Of a DNA stretch of 43,498 nt, positions 24,261-32,758 are shown piece by piece. Under the pieces are notes generated by a model that did not search any database, was not told where the DNA came from, and saw nothing but the letters and a program-made list of their open reading frames with translations. Numbering within the stretch: the first letter of the stretch is position 1; each line of letters starts with the position of its first letter. This DNA is from an uncultured Ruminococcus sp. (GTDB taxonomy: Bacteria > Bacillota > Clostridia > Oscillospirales > CAG-272). A program made the position numbers and the translations under genes. The stretch covers positions 1-43,498 of the forward strand of contig CACWOQ010000037.1 in NCBI GenBank assembly GCA_902762505.1, given 5' to 3'.

Positions 24261-25103
24261 TCATTCATCGATCGCCGCAAGAGCCGCGCGAAGCTCCGCC
24301 ATGCCCTGCTCGTACTGCTCGGCGTTCGGCGCCGCGCCGTGCCAGCTCACTTTATCTTCCATGTAGGAAACGCCCTTGCCCTTTATTGTCTTCATTATGA
24401 TGACGGAGGGCTTGCCCTTCGTTTCCTTCGCGCATTTCACGGCTTTTTCTATCTGATCGAAATCGTGACCGTCTATCAGCTGCACGTTCCAGCCGAACGC
24501 CTTGAATTTCTCGTCGATCGGCGTCGAATTCATGACGTCTACGATCCTGCCGTCTATCTGGAGGCCGTTCCAGTCGATGAAGGCGCAGAGATTGTCAAGC
24601 TTGTAATGGGCGGAGAACATAGCCGCCTCCCAGATCTGACCTTCTGCTATCTCGCCGTCGCCGCATATCGCGTAAACTCTGAAATCCTTGCCCTGATGCT
24701 TCGCGCCGAGCGCCATTCCGGCGGCGGCGGAAAGACCGAGCCCGAGCGAACCGGACGTCATGTCGCAGCCGGGCGTGTGCTTCATATCGGGATGGCCCTG
24801 CAGGTAGCTGTCTATATTGCGGAAGCCCGTAAGATCCTCCTTCGGTATGAAGCCGGATTCGGCGAGTATCGCGTACAGCGCGGGCGCCGTGTGACCTTTC
24901 GAGAGAACGAAACGGTCACGGTCGGGATCGTCGGGATTCTTCGGATCCACCCTCAGCTCGTATTTGTATAGATATGCCAGTACGTCCGCGATAGAGAGTG
25001 ATCCGCCCGGATGACCGGAATTCGCGGAATACACCTCGGTCAGTATATCCATACGGACGTTGGCGGCAAGCCTCATAAGGGCCTTTTTCTTCATCGTATT
25101 CAT
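24261..25103 (-). CDS. Transketolase, N-terminal subunit (split transketolase)
   Basis: The 280-residue protein carries the thiamine-diphosphate-binding half: NSGHPGGSLSIADVLAYLY, RDRFVLSKGHTAPALYA, GHPDMKHTPGCDMTSGSLGLGL, and the cofactor motif GDGEIAEGQIWEA...NLCAFIDWNG (about residues 150-185). With the next gene it makes one active transketolase for the non-oxidative pentose phosphate pathway. AAGGAG lies eight bases before the ATG at 25103. A strong promoter lies about 33 bases upstream. Confidence 0.94.
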   Translation of the reverse strand: MNTMKKKALMRLAANVRMDILTEVYSANSGHPGGSLSIADVLAYLYKYELRVDPKNPDDPDRDRFVLSKGHTAPALYAILAESGFIPKEDLTGFRNIDSYLQGHPDMKHTPGCDMTSGSLGLGLSAAAGMALGAKHQGKDFRVYAICGDGEIAEGQIWEAAMFSAHYKLDNLCAFIDWNGLQIDGRIVDVMNSTPIDEKFKAFGWNVQLIDGHDFDQIEKAVKCAKETKGKPSVIIMKTIKGKGVSYMEDKVSWHGAAPNAEQYEQGMAELRAALAAIDE

Positions 25104-25135
25104 ATAATGAACTCCTTAGCGTTTGTTGTATTGAT

Positions 25136-25164
25136 ATTATACACGGAATTTTATCGCAAATCAA
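25136..25164 (-). promoter_or_regulatory. Promoter of the transketolase operon
   Basis: On the minus strand TTGATT (25159-25164) and a perfect TATAAT (25136-25141) are separated by 17 bases. It lies between mnmG and the transketolase genes; no terminator for mnmG is visible there. Confidence 0.82.
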
Positions 25165-25199
25165 TAAATATCGGCCGTGTTTTGTGTCATTTATGTAAA

Positions 25200-27086
25200 T
25201 TATTCCCCGAGACGGATCAGAAGCACGGATATGTCCGCCGGCGACACGCCGGATATGCGGCTCGCCTGACCTATGTTTTTCGGCCTTATCGCGCTGAGCT
25301 TCGCTTTCGCTTCGAGCCGCAGTCCCTCGATGCTTGAATAGTCGATATCACCGGGGATCAGCTTGCTTTCAAGGCGTCTGCTGCGCTCGGCGGCGGCGAG
25401 CTGTTTTTTGATGTATCCGTCGTATTTGATGCGGATCTGCGCCTCGGCTATTATGCGCCTGTCCTCCGTCTGACCGGGATCGAACGGCTTGATAAGCTCA
25501 TAGGTGACCTGGGGGCGGCGGAGCAGATCCGCTATGCGGATGCCCTCCTCAAGAGGCGCCGTTCCCGCCTGTTCAAGCGCTTCGTTGAGCTGCGGTGACG
25601 CGTGAAGCGTCGTATTTTCCGCGCGCTCTATCTCGCGCCCGATTCTCTGTTGCTTGTCAAGATATTTTTCCCATCTGGCGTCGTCGATAAGCCCGACGCG
25701 TCTTCCAATCGGCGTAAGCCTCGCGTCCGCATTGTCCTGACGGAGCAGCAGCCTGTATTCGCTGCGTGACGTCATCACGCGGTACGGCTCGTTCGTGCCC
25801 TTGGTGACGAGATCGTCGATCAGAAAACCTATATATCCGTCGGAGCGGGAAAGCTCGAGAGGCTCCTGACCTTTGAGGAAAAGCGCCGCGTTTATGCCGG
25901 CGATGAGTCCCTGCGCCGCCGCCTCCTCGTAACCGGAGGTGCCGTTGAACTGACCGGCGCCGTAAAGACCGCTTATCTCCTTGAAACGGAGCGTGTGGTC
26001 GAGCTGGGTCGGATCTATGCAGTCGTATTCTATCGCGTAGGCGTGGCGCATTATCACCGCGTGCTCAAAGCCCGGGAGGGTGTGGAGCATCTGCTCCTGA
26101 ACGTCGGCGGGAAGAGAAGAGGAAAAGCCCTGCAGATAAAGCTCCTCCGTGTCCTCGCCGAGCGGCTCGACGAAAAGCTGATGGCGGCTCTTGTCCGCGA
26201 ATCTTACGACCTTGTCTTCGATGCTCGGGCAGTATCTCGGTCCCACGCCCTCGATCACTCCGCTGTAAAGCGGTGAGCGGTGCAGATTGTTTCTTATTAT
26301 TTCGTGAGTTTTTTCGTTCGTATAGACTATATAACACGGAACGTCGGGGCGGGAGGCGAGCTCCTCATCCGACGTAAGCGCGGAAAACGGGATATCGCAG
26401 TCGCCGCGCTGTTCCTCAAGCCCGGAAAAATCAACGCTCGATCTCAGTATCCGCGGCGGCGTGCCGGTCTTGAACCGCATGAATCTGACGCCGAGCTTTT
26501 TCAGACTGTCCGTAAGACTGTTCGCGGGGAGCAGACCGTCGGGACCGGAGCTGTACGCACTTTCGCCGACTACGACGCGGCCGTTCAGATACGTGCCGGA
26601 GCAGACGATCGCCGCGCGGCATGAAAAGAAGGCGCCGAGCGCCGTTACGACGCCGGTGACGGCGCCGCCGCTTACCGTGACGTCGGTTATTTCCGCCTGG
26701 TACAGACGGAGATTCGGCTCACGCTCGAGTATGCTCTTCATAAGCGTATGATATTTCGCTCTGTCAGCCTGGACGCGTTTCGAATGCACCGCCGGGCCCT
26801 TGCCGCCGTTGAGCATTCTGTTCTGAAGCGTGACAAGGTCCGCGCTGCGTCCCATCTGACCGCCGAGCGCGTCTATTTCAAATACGAGATGGCCTTTTCC
26901 CGTACCGCCGATCGACGGATTGCACGGCATATTTGCAACGGAATCGAGGTTCATGGTGAACAGGATCGTCGAAAGACCGAGCCTCGCCGCGGCGAGCGCG
27001 GCTTCTATCCCCGCGTGACCGGCGCCGATGACGGCGACGTCGCATGAGCCGAGAGTAAAAGTACCGTTTTCAGTCGTGTTCTTCAT
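25200..27086 (-). CDS. mnmG: tRNA uridine-5-carboxymethylaminomethyl synthesis enzyme MnmG
   Basis: The 628-residue protein matches MnmG (GidA), which with MnmE modifies the wobble uridine of several tRNAs. It has the FAD Rossmann motif [19 protein letters not shown] (about residues 18-36), [24 protein letters not shown], and [66 protein letters not shown] and a C-terminal helical domain with [37 protein letters not shown] follow. The start at ATG 27086 lies inside the end of rbfA, so the two overlap by 17 bases; a TTG three codons upstream is an alternative. No strong ribosome binding site is visible, so coupling to rbfA is likely. Confidence 0.95.
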   Translation of the reverse strand: MKNTTENGTFTLGSCDVAVIGAGHAGIEAALAAARLGLSTILFTMNLDSVANMPCNPSIGGTGKGHLVFEIDALGGQMGRSADLVTLQNRMLNGGKGPAVHSKRVQADRAKYHTLMKSILEREPNLRLYQAEITDVTVSGGAVTGVVTALGAFFSCRAAIVCSGTYLNGRVVVGESAYSSGPDGLLPANSLTDSLKKLGVRFMRFKTGTPPRILRSSVDFSGLEEQRGDCDIPFSALTSDEELASRPDVPCYIVYTNEKTHEIIRNNLHRSPLYSGVIEGVGPRYCPSIEDKVVRFADKSRHQLFVEPLGEDTEELYLQGFSSSLPADVQEQMLHTLPGFEHAVIMRHAYAIEYDCIDPTQLDHTLRFKEISGLYGAGQFNGTSGYEEAAAQGLIAGINAALFLKGQEPLELSRSDGYIGFLIDDLVTKGTNEPYRVMTSRSEYRLLLRQDNADARLTPIGRRVGLIDDARWEKYLDKQQRIGREIERAENTTLHASPQLNEALEQAGTAPLEEGIRIADLLRRPQVTYELIKPFDPGQTEDRRIIAEAQIRIKYDGYIKKQLAAAERSRRLESKLIPGDIDYSSIEGLRLEAKAKLSAIRPKNIGQASRISGVSPADISVLLIRLGE

Positions 27087-27492
27087 CTTCTTCAACCGCC
27101 GGGACGGCAGGCTTCGGGCGCGCTTCGTCCTCGGCTTTTATCTGCTTCAGCACCTCGTCCACGTGGCTGCCGTATTCAGCCGACGTGTCGGCGATGAAGG
27201 TCAGCTCCGGCGTGACGCGGAGATTCAGCCCCGCCGCAAGCTCGCGGCGGATGAAGCCGTGGGCTGAGATGAGACCTTTTTTGATCTCTGCGCGTACGAG
27301 AGGCGTTTCCTCGGGCGGCACCGTGTCGAGGAAAGAATAGTATATTTTAGCGTATTTCAGATCCGGAGATATGTCGCATCCGGTAACGACCGTGAGATAC
27401 GAGGTAACGCGCGGATCCTTGACGTGCCGCAGGATCCTCGTCATTTCGCGGACTATCTCGTCGTTTATCCGCTGTAATCTGTATTTTGCCAT
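27070..27492 (-). CDS. rbfA: 30S ribosome-binding factor A
   Basis: The 140-residue protein matches RbfA, a KH-fold factor for late 16S rRNA maturation: [69 protein letters not shown], and an acidic C-terminal tail. I chose the ATG at 27492 because AGGAG lies just upstream; the longer frame would run through the promoter. It overlaps mnmG, an uncommon pairing (rbfA usually sits with infB). Confidence 0.93.
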   Translation of the reverse strand: MAKYRLQRINDEIVREMTRILRHVKDPRVTSYLTVVTGCDISPDLKYAKIYYSFLDTVPPEETPLVRAEIKKGLISAHGFIRRELAAGLNLRVTPELTFIADTSAEYGSHVDEVLKQIKAEDEARPKPAVPAVEEDEEHD

Positions 27493-27523
27493 AGTACTCC
27501 TGACATTATATTTTATCTTATGT

Positions 27524-27552
27524 ATTATATCACAAAGAAAAGCCGATGTCAA
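27524..27552 (-). promoter_or_regulatory. Promoter of rbfA-mnmG
   Basis: On the minus strand both elements are perfect, TTGACA (27547-27552) and TATAAT (27524-27529), with a 17-base spacer. Confidence 0.88.
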
Positions 27553-27591
27553 GAGATAAATAATGAATGAGCCGGTGCGCCGGAAAGATGC

Positions 27592-27615
27592 AAAAAACCG
27601 CACGTTCCCGTGCGG
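27592..27615 (-). terminator. Terminator of the Crp-ABC operon
   Basis: CCGCACG and CGTGCGG form a stem (27598-27604 with 27609-27615), with a TTTTTT run following on the minus strand. It lies just after the ATPase gene. Confidence 0.85.
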
Positions 27616-27631
27616 TGATGCAGTCGTATGG

Positions 27632-28192
27632 CTATTTTTTTAACTCGATCACGGTGCAGCCGAGCGCTTCAGACTCGGACGGATCGTGCGTTACGGCGAT
27701 GACGGTTTTCCCCTGCTCGCGCTGCTTCACAAGCGATATGATCCTCGATTTAACGCCGGCGTCAAGCGCGGTGAACGGCTCGTCGAGAAGCAGGATCCCG
27801 TGCGGATATGAAAGCGCGCGCGCTATCGCGACGCGGCGCGCCATCCCTCCGGACAGCTCGGACGGGTACTTTCCGCCGGCGTCCGGAAGTCCCACGGCAT
27901 CAAGCAGGTAAGACGTCAGCTCCCGGTCGTGACAGACCTCGAACACGTTGTCGTACGCCGACACGGACGGCATGAGCCTGTTCTCCTGAAAAACGTAAGA
28001 GATCACGCCGCTGACCTCAACTTTTCCCGTGTAATCCCGGTCAAGACCGGATATGATCCGCAAAAGCGTCGTTTTGCCGGAACCGGACGGACCGGACAGC
28101 GCATAGAAGCCGGGACCTTCGACCGTAAGATCAAAGCCGTCGAAGACGACGTTTTTGTCAAAGCTCTTTTTCAGGCCCGTGATCTTTATCAT
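27632..28192 (-). CDS. ABC transporter ATP-binding protein (SsuB/TauB-like)
   Basis: The 186-residue ATPase is compact but complete: Walker A SGPSGSGKTT (about residues 34-43), Q-loop FQENRL (about 68-73), signature LSGGMARR (about 111-118), Walker B LLLDEPF (about 132-138), and the H-loop in VTHDPSE (about 163-169). It powers the importer encoded by the two genes upstream. Its start, after AAAGGAGG, lies within the end of the permease gene (35-base overlap). It is about 50-70 residues shorter than typical SsuB, mostly at the C-terminus. Confidence 0.92.
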   Translation of the reverse strand: MIKITGLKKSFDKNVVFDGFDLTVEGPGFYALSGPSGSGKTTLLRIISGLDRDYTGKVEVSGVISYVFQENRLMPSVSAYDNVFEVCHDRELTSYLLDAVGLPDAGGKYPSELSGGMARRVAIARALSYPHGILLLDEPFTALDAGVKSRIISLVKQREQGKTVIAVTHDPSESEALGCTVIELKK

Positions 28193-28949
28193 ATCCCTTC
28201 CTCCTTTGCAGCCTTCCGACCGCTGACATAAGCAGTTTTTCTATTATCATGCTCATCACGATGACCGTCAGCGTCCACGCGAACGTTTCCGTCGTTTCAA
28301 GGTACACCTTCGATTCGTAGAGCCTTTTGCCGATCGAATACGAGGCGAAGCAAAGCACCTCGGACGCGACGCCCGCCTTCCACGCAAGTCCGAGACACGT
28401 TCGCACACCCGCGGTAAGATACGGGGCGACAGACGGCGCGTATATCAGGCGCAGCTTCTGAGAACGGCTGAAATTGAAAATATTTGCCGCTTCGAGAAGC
28501 CCGCGGTCGGCGGATACGATCCCTTCGCGGACGTTGCCGTGTATGACCGGAAGCACCATGAGAGCGGAAATGAACACGGGGATAAGCTCCTTGTTTATCC
28601 ATACGAGCGCAAGGATGATGAACGACGCGACGGGCGTCGCCTTGATGACCGTGTAAAGCGGAGACAGAAGCGTGTCCGCCGTCCTTGACACGGCGCAAAC
28701 GACGCCGGATACCGTCCCGAGCAGCACCGCAGCGAAAAAGCCGGCGGTTATACGCGCAAGAGAAAGCAGGACGGAAAGGTAAAAGCCGGAGGAGCGGAGA
28801 AGCTCAAAAAGCTTTTTGAGCACAGCGGGCGGGGAGGGTATAAGCACCTCCCTGCCCACTATAAGCGATATTATCCACCAGACTCCGAGCCAGAACAGCA
28901 GCGCGATCAGGCCGCGGAGCGGGGAGGGCAGCTCCGCCCGTTTTTTCAT
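28158..28949 (-). CDS. ABC transporter permease (SsuC/TauC-like)
   Basis: The 263-residue membrane protein has about six hydrophobic spans and the BPD_transp_1 coupling region EAANIFNFSRSQKLRLIYAPSVAPYLTAGVRTCLGLAWKAGVASEVLC, which contains the EAA-type loop that contacts the ATPase. This layout is typical of nitrate/sulfonate/taurine-type importers. It overlaps the binding-protein stop by four bases. Confidence 0.9.
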   Translation of the reverse strand: MKKRAELPSPLRGLIALLFWLGVWWIISLIVGREVLIPSPPAVLKKLFELLRSSGFYLSVLLSLARITAGFFAAVLLGTVSGVVCAVSRTADTLLSPLYTVIKATPVASFIILALVWINKELIPVFISALMVLPVIHGNVREGIVSADRGLLEAANIFNFSRSQKLRLIYAPSVAPYLTAGVRTCLGLAWKAGVASEVLCFASYSIGKRLYESKVYLETTETFAWTLTVIVMSMIIEKLLMSAVGRLQRRKGYDKDHGPEKEL

Positions 28950-29923
28950 TTGACGTAATAGAACGCCTCGTCCGGAAGCTTGCCGCCCACGGATTTCGGC
29001 TCAGCCTCGAACAGGACCTTTATCATATCGGAAACGGGCTGTTTCATATCCTTGCCGGTGATAAGGACTATGTTGCAGTTCGGAAGAGCCTTCTTCGCAA
29101 CGGCGGCCTTCGGGATGATGCCGGCGGCTTCGATCATGGCGGACGCCTCGTCAACGTTTCCGTTCACGAAATCGACCGACGCCTTGTAGTCCTCGAGGAA
29201 CTTTTTGAGGGCGGACGGATGCTCTTCGGCGAATTTTTTGTTTACGATGATGCAGCCCATGACCATATCGGTGCCGGAAACGTTCTTCCATTCCTTGTTG
29301 AGGTCAAGCGCGATGTGCGCGTCCTTGTTGTTGAGAAGCACGGAGGTCACGTTCGGCTCGGGAAGCATGCCGAGGGTGACGTCGCCGGAAGCCATTTTCG
29401 CTGCGAGCTCTGCGTGTTCGGAAAGGAATTCTATCGTAACGTCCTTATCGGGGTCGATACCGTTTTTCGCAAGGATATAGCGGAGGGTGTATTCGGGGTT
29501 CGCGCCCTGACCCGTCGCGTATATCGTCTTACCCTTGAGGTCGGCGACGGATTTGACCGTGTCGCCCGTCTCGAGCATATAAAGAACGCCGAGAGTGTTT
29601 ACGCCGGCTACCTGTACGGCGCCTTCGGTCTTGTTGTAGAGAACGGCGGCGAGGTTTACGGGAACGGCGGCGATCTCAAAATCGCCCTTGATGACCTGAG
29701 CGGATACCTGATCCGGCGCGGTCGCCACGGTGAATTCGTATTTTACCGCGTTTTCGGTGTTCTTAGAGTCGTTTATAAGCTTCGCCATACCCATACCGGT
29801 CGGACCCATGAGGGTGAGTACGCGGATCTGCTCCGGGGCGGTTTCCTTTTCGGTGCAGGCGGTGAGCGTCAGCGCGGCGGTGAGCATCACCGCGGCGAGA
29901 ATGATAGAGATGATCTTTTTCAT
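28946..29923 (-). CDS. ABC transporter substrate-binding lipoprotein (SsuA/NMT1-like)
   Basis: The 325-residue protein has a lipoprotein signal ending LTAC (Cys23). The bilobed NMT1/SsuA-type fold includes MGPTGMGMAKLI, KGDFEIAAVPVNLAAVLYNK, VADLKGKTIYATGQGANPEYTLRYILAKNGIDPDKDVTIEF and PEPNVTSVLL. The substrate may be a sulfonate, a thiamine or pyrimidine precursor or another small organic anion; the sequence does not decide. I chose the ATG at 29923 because AAGGAG lies upstream and the signal peptide then begins MKKIISIILAAVML. It follows the Crp-type regulator by 10 bases. Confidence 0.9.
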   Translation of the reverse strand: MKKIISIILAAVMLTAALTLTACTEKETAPEQIRVLTLMGPTGMGMAKLINDSKNTENAVKYEFTVATAPDQVSAQVIKGDFEIAAVPVNLAAVLYNKTEGAVQVAGVNTLGVLYMLETGDTVKSVADLKGKTIYATGQGANPEYTLRYILAKNGIDPDKDVTIEFLSEHAELAAKMASGDVTLGMLPEPNVTSVLLNNKDAHIALDLNKEWKNVSGTDMVMGCIIVNKKFAEEHPSALKKFLEDYKASVDFVNGNVDEASAMIEAAGIIPKAAVAKKALPNCNIVLITGKDMKQPVSDMIKVLFEAEPKSVGGKLPDEAFYYVK

Positions 29924-29933
29924 AATATTCTCC

Positions 29934-30587
29934 TTATACGTTTTTGAGTTTTTCATATGACAGCACCGTTATTTCGGAGCCGCTGCGTTCGATTATCCCG
30001 CTGTCGGACAGCGAAGAAACGGCGCGGTAAAGCGTCGGCCGGCTTATGTTGAGCGCGCCGGCAAGCTTCGTCATGTTAAGCGAAAGCGGGACCTTCTCTC
30101 CGTCGCCGGAGCAGCGCGCAAGCAGGTAAAAAGCGAGAGTCTTTTCACCGTCTCCCACGGTTATTGCCGCTATCCGCCTGTTCAGAAAACTGACTCTGTC
30201 GGAAAGAAAGCGGATATAATTGACGGTGAAGGTGAAATCGGACTTCATCATATCCTCGACCGCGTTCAACGGTATCAGCAGGCACACGCACCGCTCGCTT
30301 GCGATCACGTTCGTAAGCTCTCCTTCGTCGCCGAACAGACGCGCGGCGCCGAATACGTCGCCCTGCGTGAGCACGTTCAGAATGACGCTCTGTCCGCCCT
30401 CCGGACGCCTTACCACGGCTTTGCCTGATATGACGTAATAAAGACACGGTTCATCCCAGCTTATCTGATCGCCGCGGCTGAAGGTCTTCTCAAACGACGC
30501 GTCGACAGCGCGCTCGAGAGCGGATGCGTCCGCGCCGGAAAACAGACGGTTTTCAGACAGCGTTTTCAACAGTTCCGGTTTTTCCAT
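29934..30587 (-). CDS. Crp/Fnr-family transcriptional regulator
   Basis: The 217-residue protein has an N-terminal cyclic-nucleotide-type beta barrel (about residues 15-115, YYVISGKAVVRRPEGGQSVILNVLTQGDVFGAARLFGDEG), a dimer helix (about 125-145), and a C-terminal winged HTH (about 165-200, LNMTKLAGALNISRPTLYRAVSSLSDSG). The phosphate-cassette Arg of CRP is not evident, and no Fnr-type cysteine cluster is seen, so the ligand is unknown. It heads the ABC importer operon and has a CRP-type palindrome in its own leader, which suggests autoregulation. Confidence 0.9.
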   Translation of the reverse strand: MEKPELLKTLSENRLFSGADASALERAVDASFEKTFSRGDQISWDEPCLYYVISGKAVVRRPEGGQSVILNVLTQGDVFGAARLFGDEGELTNVIASERCVCLLIPLNAVEDMMKSDFTFTVNYIRFLSDRVSFLNRRIAAITVGDGEKTLAFYLLARCSGDGEKVPLSLNMTKLAGALNISRPTLYRAVSSLSDSGIIERSGSEITVLSYEKLKNV

Positions 30588-30606
30588 ATCGCCTCCGTAT
30601 TAAAAG

Positions 30607-30622
30607 TGTATCATATGAAACA
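30607..30622 (-). promoter_or_regulatory. Candidate Crp/Fnr-type operator
   Basis: TGTTTCATATGATACA on the minus strand is a near-perfect 16-base palindrome with TGT-N10-ACA, the spacing of CRP/Fnr sites. It lies between the -10 box and the start codon of the regulator gene, a position expected for repression. Confidence 0.6.
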
Positions 30623-30634
30623 ACATTCGAGCGT

Positions 30635-30663
30635 ATTATACGCCGCAAAAGGTAAAAAATCAA
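30635..30663 (-). promoter_or_regulatory. Promoter of the Crp-ABC operon
   Basis: On the minus strand TTGATT (30658-30663) and a perfect TATAAT (30635-30640) are separated by 17 bases. Confidence 0.82.
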
Positions 30664-30729
30664 CACTAAATTATTAATCGCGGGTTAAATATAGGTGAAG
30701 GCGGGATGAAAGCAAATACCGCGCCGTCA

Positions 30730-31015
30730 GCCGACTGTCCCGAAGGACAGTCGGCAGTTATGAGTTCCGCTTACGCGAAACGTTATGAGCGCTGACGCGC
30801 GTTATGATCGCTTCGCAAGTTATAAGTGCCTGCGGCACGTTTGCGGAACTCATATCATAACGTTGAGGCGAAGCCTCAACTCATAACTTGCACGCATCGC
30901 GTGCAATCATAACTGTAAACTGTTCTTTGACGTTTGTCACACAAACGTCCTGTCGGCAGAGGTATGCGGCAAAAAACCGGCTGAAATAAGGATAAACTAT
31001 CCTTACCTCAACCGG
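30730..31015 (-). repeat. Mosaic hairpin repeat, copy B
   Basis: This 286-base element matches copy A in reverse orientation. From left to right it contains GCCGACTGTCC/GGACAGTCGGC (30730-30754), GTTCCGC..GCGAAAC, GCGC-type, CGCTTCG and GTGCC/GGCAC modules, GTTGAGGC/GCCTCAAC, GCACGC/GCGTGC and GACGTTTG/CAAACGTC. It ends with the terminator stem (30977-31015). Spacers are TTATGA, TTATAA or TCATAA. It is the longest copy. It occupies most of the 470-base gap between the Crp-type gene and the esterase gene, where no coding sequence is seen. Confidence 0.85.
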
Positions 31016-31020
31016 TTTTT
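30977..31020. terminator. Bidirectional terminator at the outer end of mosaic repeat copy B
   Basis: CCGGCTGAAATAAGGATA pairs with TATCCTTACCTCAACCGG, with A and T runs on the two sides. On the minus strand it follows the stop of the first esterase gene and would end that transcript. Confidence 0.85.
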
Positions 31021-31059
31021 ATTTACTGTCCTTTAGAGCACCTTGCGTTTATTTAATTA

Positions 31060-32742
31060 TCATTCGGCGTTTACTCTGAACGCTCCGGCGGGGACTCCCG
31101 TCGAGGAGCAGAGCGAGAGGTTCTTCGGGAACGTGTCGTTCATCTGTGTGAAATACGCCACGGCTTTGATCTTAGAGGATGCCGTTATGACAACGGTGTT
31201 CTTGCCGGTGATCGTCATCGACTGAGGCTTCGCCCACGAGGATTTCTTTTCCGTCATCACCTTGAAGCCCTTGAGCGTTCCGTTGGAGGTAAGACCCTCG
31301 CCCACGTATTTGTACGTCACGGTGGCGGAAAGACCGTCCTCGGAGAACTCCACGGATTCCATCTGCGGTCCGCTGACCTCGTCAAGCGAGCCGATGCCGT
31401 AATCGTTTGCGAGCATCATCGCGGTCATACGCTCCGATATCTCCCATTTGTTGTACGGGTGCAGACTGTTTCTGACCCCGTCGATATAATACGTCTTGTC
31501 AAGCCACAGATCCGACGTCTGAACGATATACGCGCCGTCGAGCATCGTCGGTATCGTGCCCATATTGATCCTTACCTGCGCGAAGTCGAACGGTATGAAT
31601 ATCGGCGGAAGCTCGACAAGGTAGACGGGATAGTCGCGGTTGAGCTGATCGTGCGCGCCGCGCAGATATTTTATCAGCGCGGTGAAGCGCTCGGCGTATT
31701 TCGTGTTGTTGCCGTTGAGATCCTGGCAGTCTGATTCGCCCTGATACCAGAGCAGAGCCTTGATCGGCATCTTCTGGAAGGAGTACATGCCGTGGTTGTA
31801 CATGAACGACGAAACGTGTCCGTTCACGCCGGCGGCGGTGTAGTGACCGTTTGAAAGCGTGCTGATCTGCAGCTCGTCGCGGACCTCGTTCGGAAGGAAA
31901 GCGTGCAGGGCGCAGCCGTTGCCGTCGAACTCTATCACGCCTATCGGCACCTTGCGCTCGAGTTTTTCATAAATCTGAAGCGCAACGAAGTATCCGAGGG
32001 CGGAGAAATCCATCGCTCCCTGCTCGGGCTTCTGCCAGCCGCGTTTGTTGACGACGTCGCGGCTCACGGCGTCGGTGCCTATGTCTATACCGGCGAAGTC
32101 GCCTGCGAACGTTCTGTTCAGACGTATCTGCAGATCGTTGCTGATCTCGGCGTTTCTGCCCTTTTCATTGGCAAGCGGTTCGTTTTTGATATATGATACG
32201 GGATACCAGACGTTCGACTGACCGACGATCCAGAAAACGTCGCCTACGAGAACGTCGTTCACCTCGACGGAGGCGCCTTCGCCGGCGAATACGCGCAGCG
32301 TTTTGCCCTCCGTGCATTCCGGCAGCGTGCCGCCGAGCGTTATCGTCCACTCGCCGTTTTCGATGACTGCCGCTCCGTGCAGACCGGAGAACTCGGCTTC
32401 GACGCGCTTTCCGTTTTCGGATTCGTCAGCCCAGCCCCAGATCCTGATGTATTCGTTCCTCTGTATCACCATGCCGTCGCCGAACGCGCGAGACAGGGTG
32501 AAGGAAGACGCGGGTTCCGCTTTCATTGCTTCAAGGTCCTCCGTTACGACCGGCTCCGTGACCGGCTCGGTCGTTTCTTCTTCCGTCGTTTTTATCGTTT
32601 CCGTTTCCGTTATTTCTTCCGTTTCCGCCTGCGTCGTCTCCGGCGCGCCGGTCGTCTCCGCGTCGGCGGCTGGGCCCGTGCATCCGGTTATCATCGACGC
32701 GCACATGGCGGCGAGCAGTATTACTGACAGTATTCTTTTCAT
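31060..32742 (-). CDS. SASA-family (sialate O-acetylesterase-like) SGNH esterase lipoprotein, first paralogue
   Basis: The 560-residue lipoprotein (signal ends ITGC, Cys21) has a Thr/Glu-rich linker (about residues 25-65), a beta domain and an SGNH hydrolase domain. The SASA landmarks are VGQSNVWYPV (nucleophile Ser), WYQGESDC and, near the end, SLHPYNKWEISERM (catalytic His). Such enzymes remove O-acetyl groups from sialic acids or acetylated polysaccharides. It follows its paralogue by 16 bases, so the two form one transcript. A Lys/Ser-containing C-terminal beta domain follows the catalytic region. Confidence 0.88.
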   Translation of the reverse strand: MKRILSVILLAAMCASMITGCTGPAADAETTGAPETTQAETEEITETETIKTTEEETTEPVTEPVVTEDLEAMKAEPASSFTLSRAFGDGMVIQRNEYIRIWGWADESENGKRVEAEFSGLHGAAVIENGEWTITLGGTLPECTEGKTLRVFAGEGASVEVNDVLVGDVFWIVGQSNVWYPVSYIKNEPLANEKGRNAEISNDLQIRLNRTFAGDFAGIDIGTDAVSRDVVNKRGWQKPEQGAMDFSALGYFVALQIYEKLERKVPIGVIEFDGNGCALHAFLPNEVRDELQISTLSNGHYTAAGVNGHVSSFMYNHGMYSFQKMPIKALLWYQGESDCQDLNGNNTKYAERFTALIKYLRGAHDQLNRDYPVYLVELPPIFIPFDFAQVRINMGTIPTMLDGAYIVQTSDLWLDKTYYIDGVRNSLHPYNKWEISERMTAMMLANDYGIGSLDEVSGPQMESVEFSEDGLSATVTYKYVGEGLTSNGTLKGFKVMTEKKSSWAKPQSMTITGKNTVVITASSKIKAVAYFTQMNDTFPKNLSLCSSTGVPAGAFRVNAE

Positions 32743-32758
32743 TATATATCTCCTTGGC

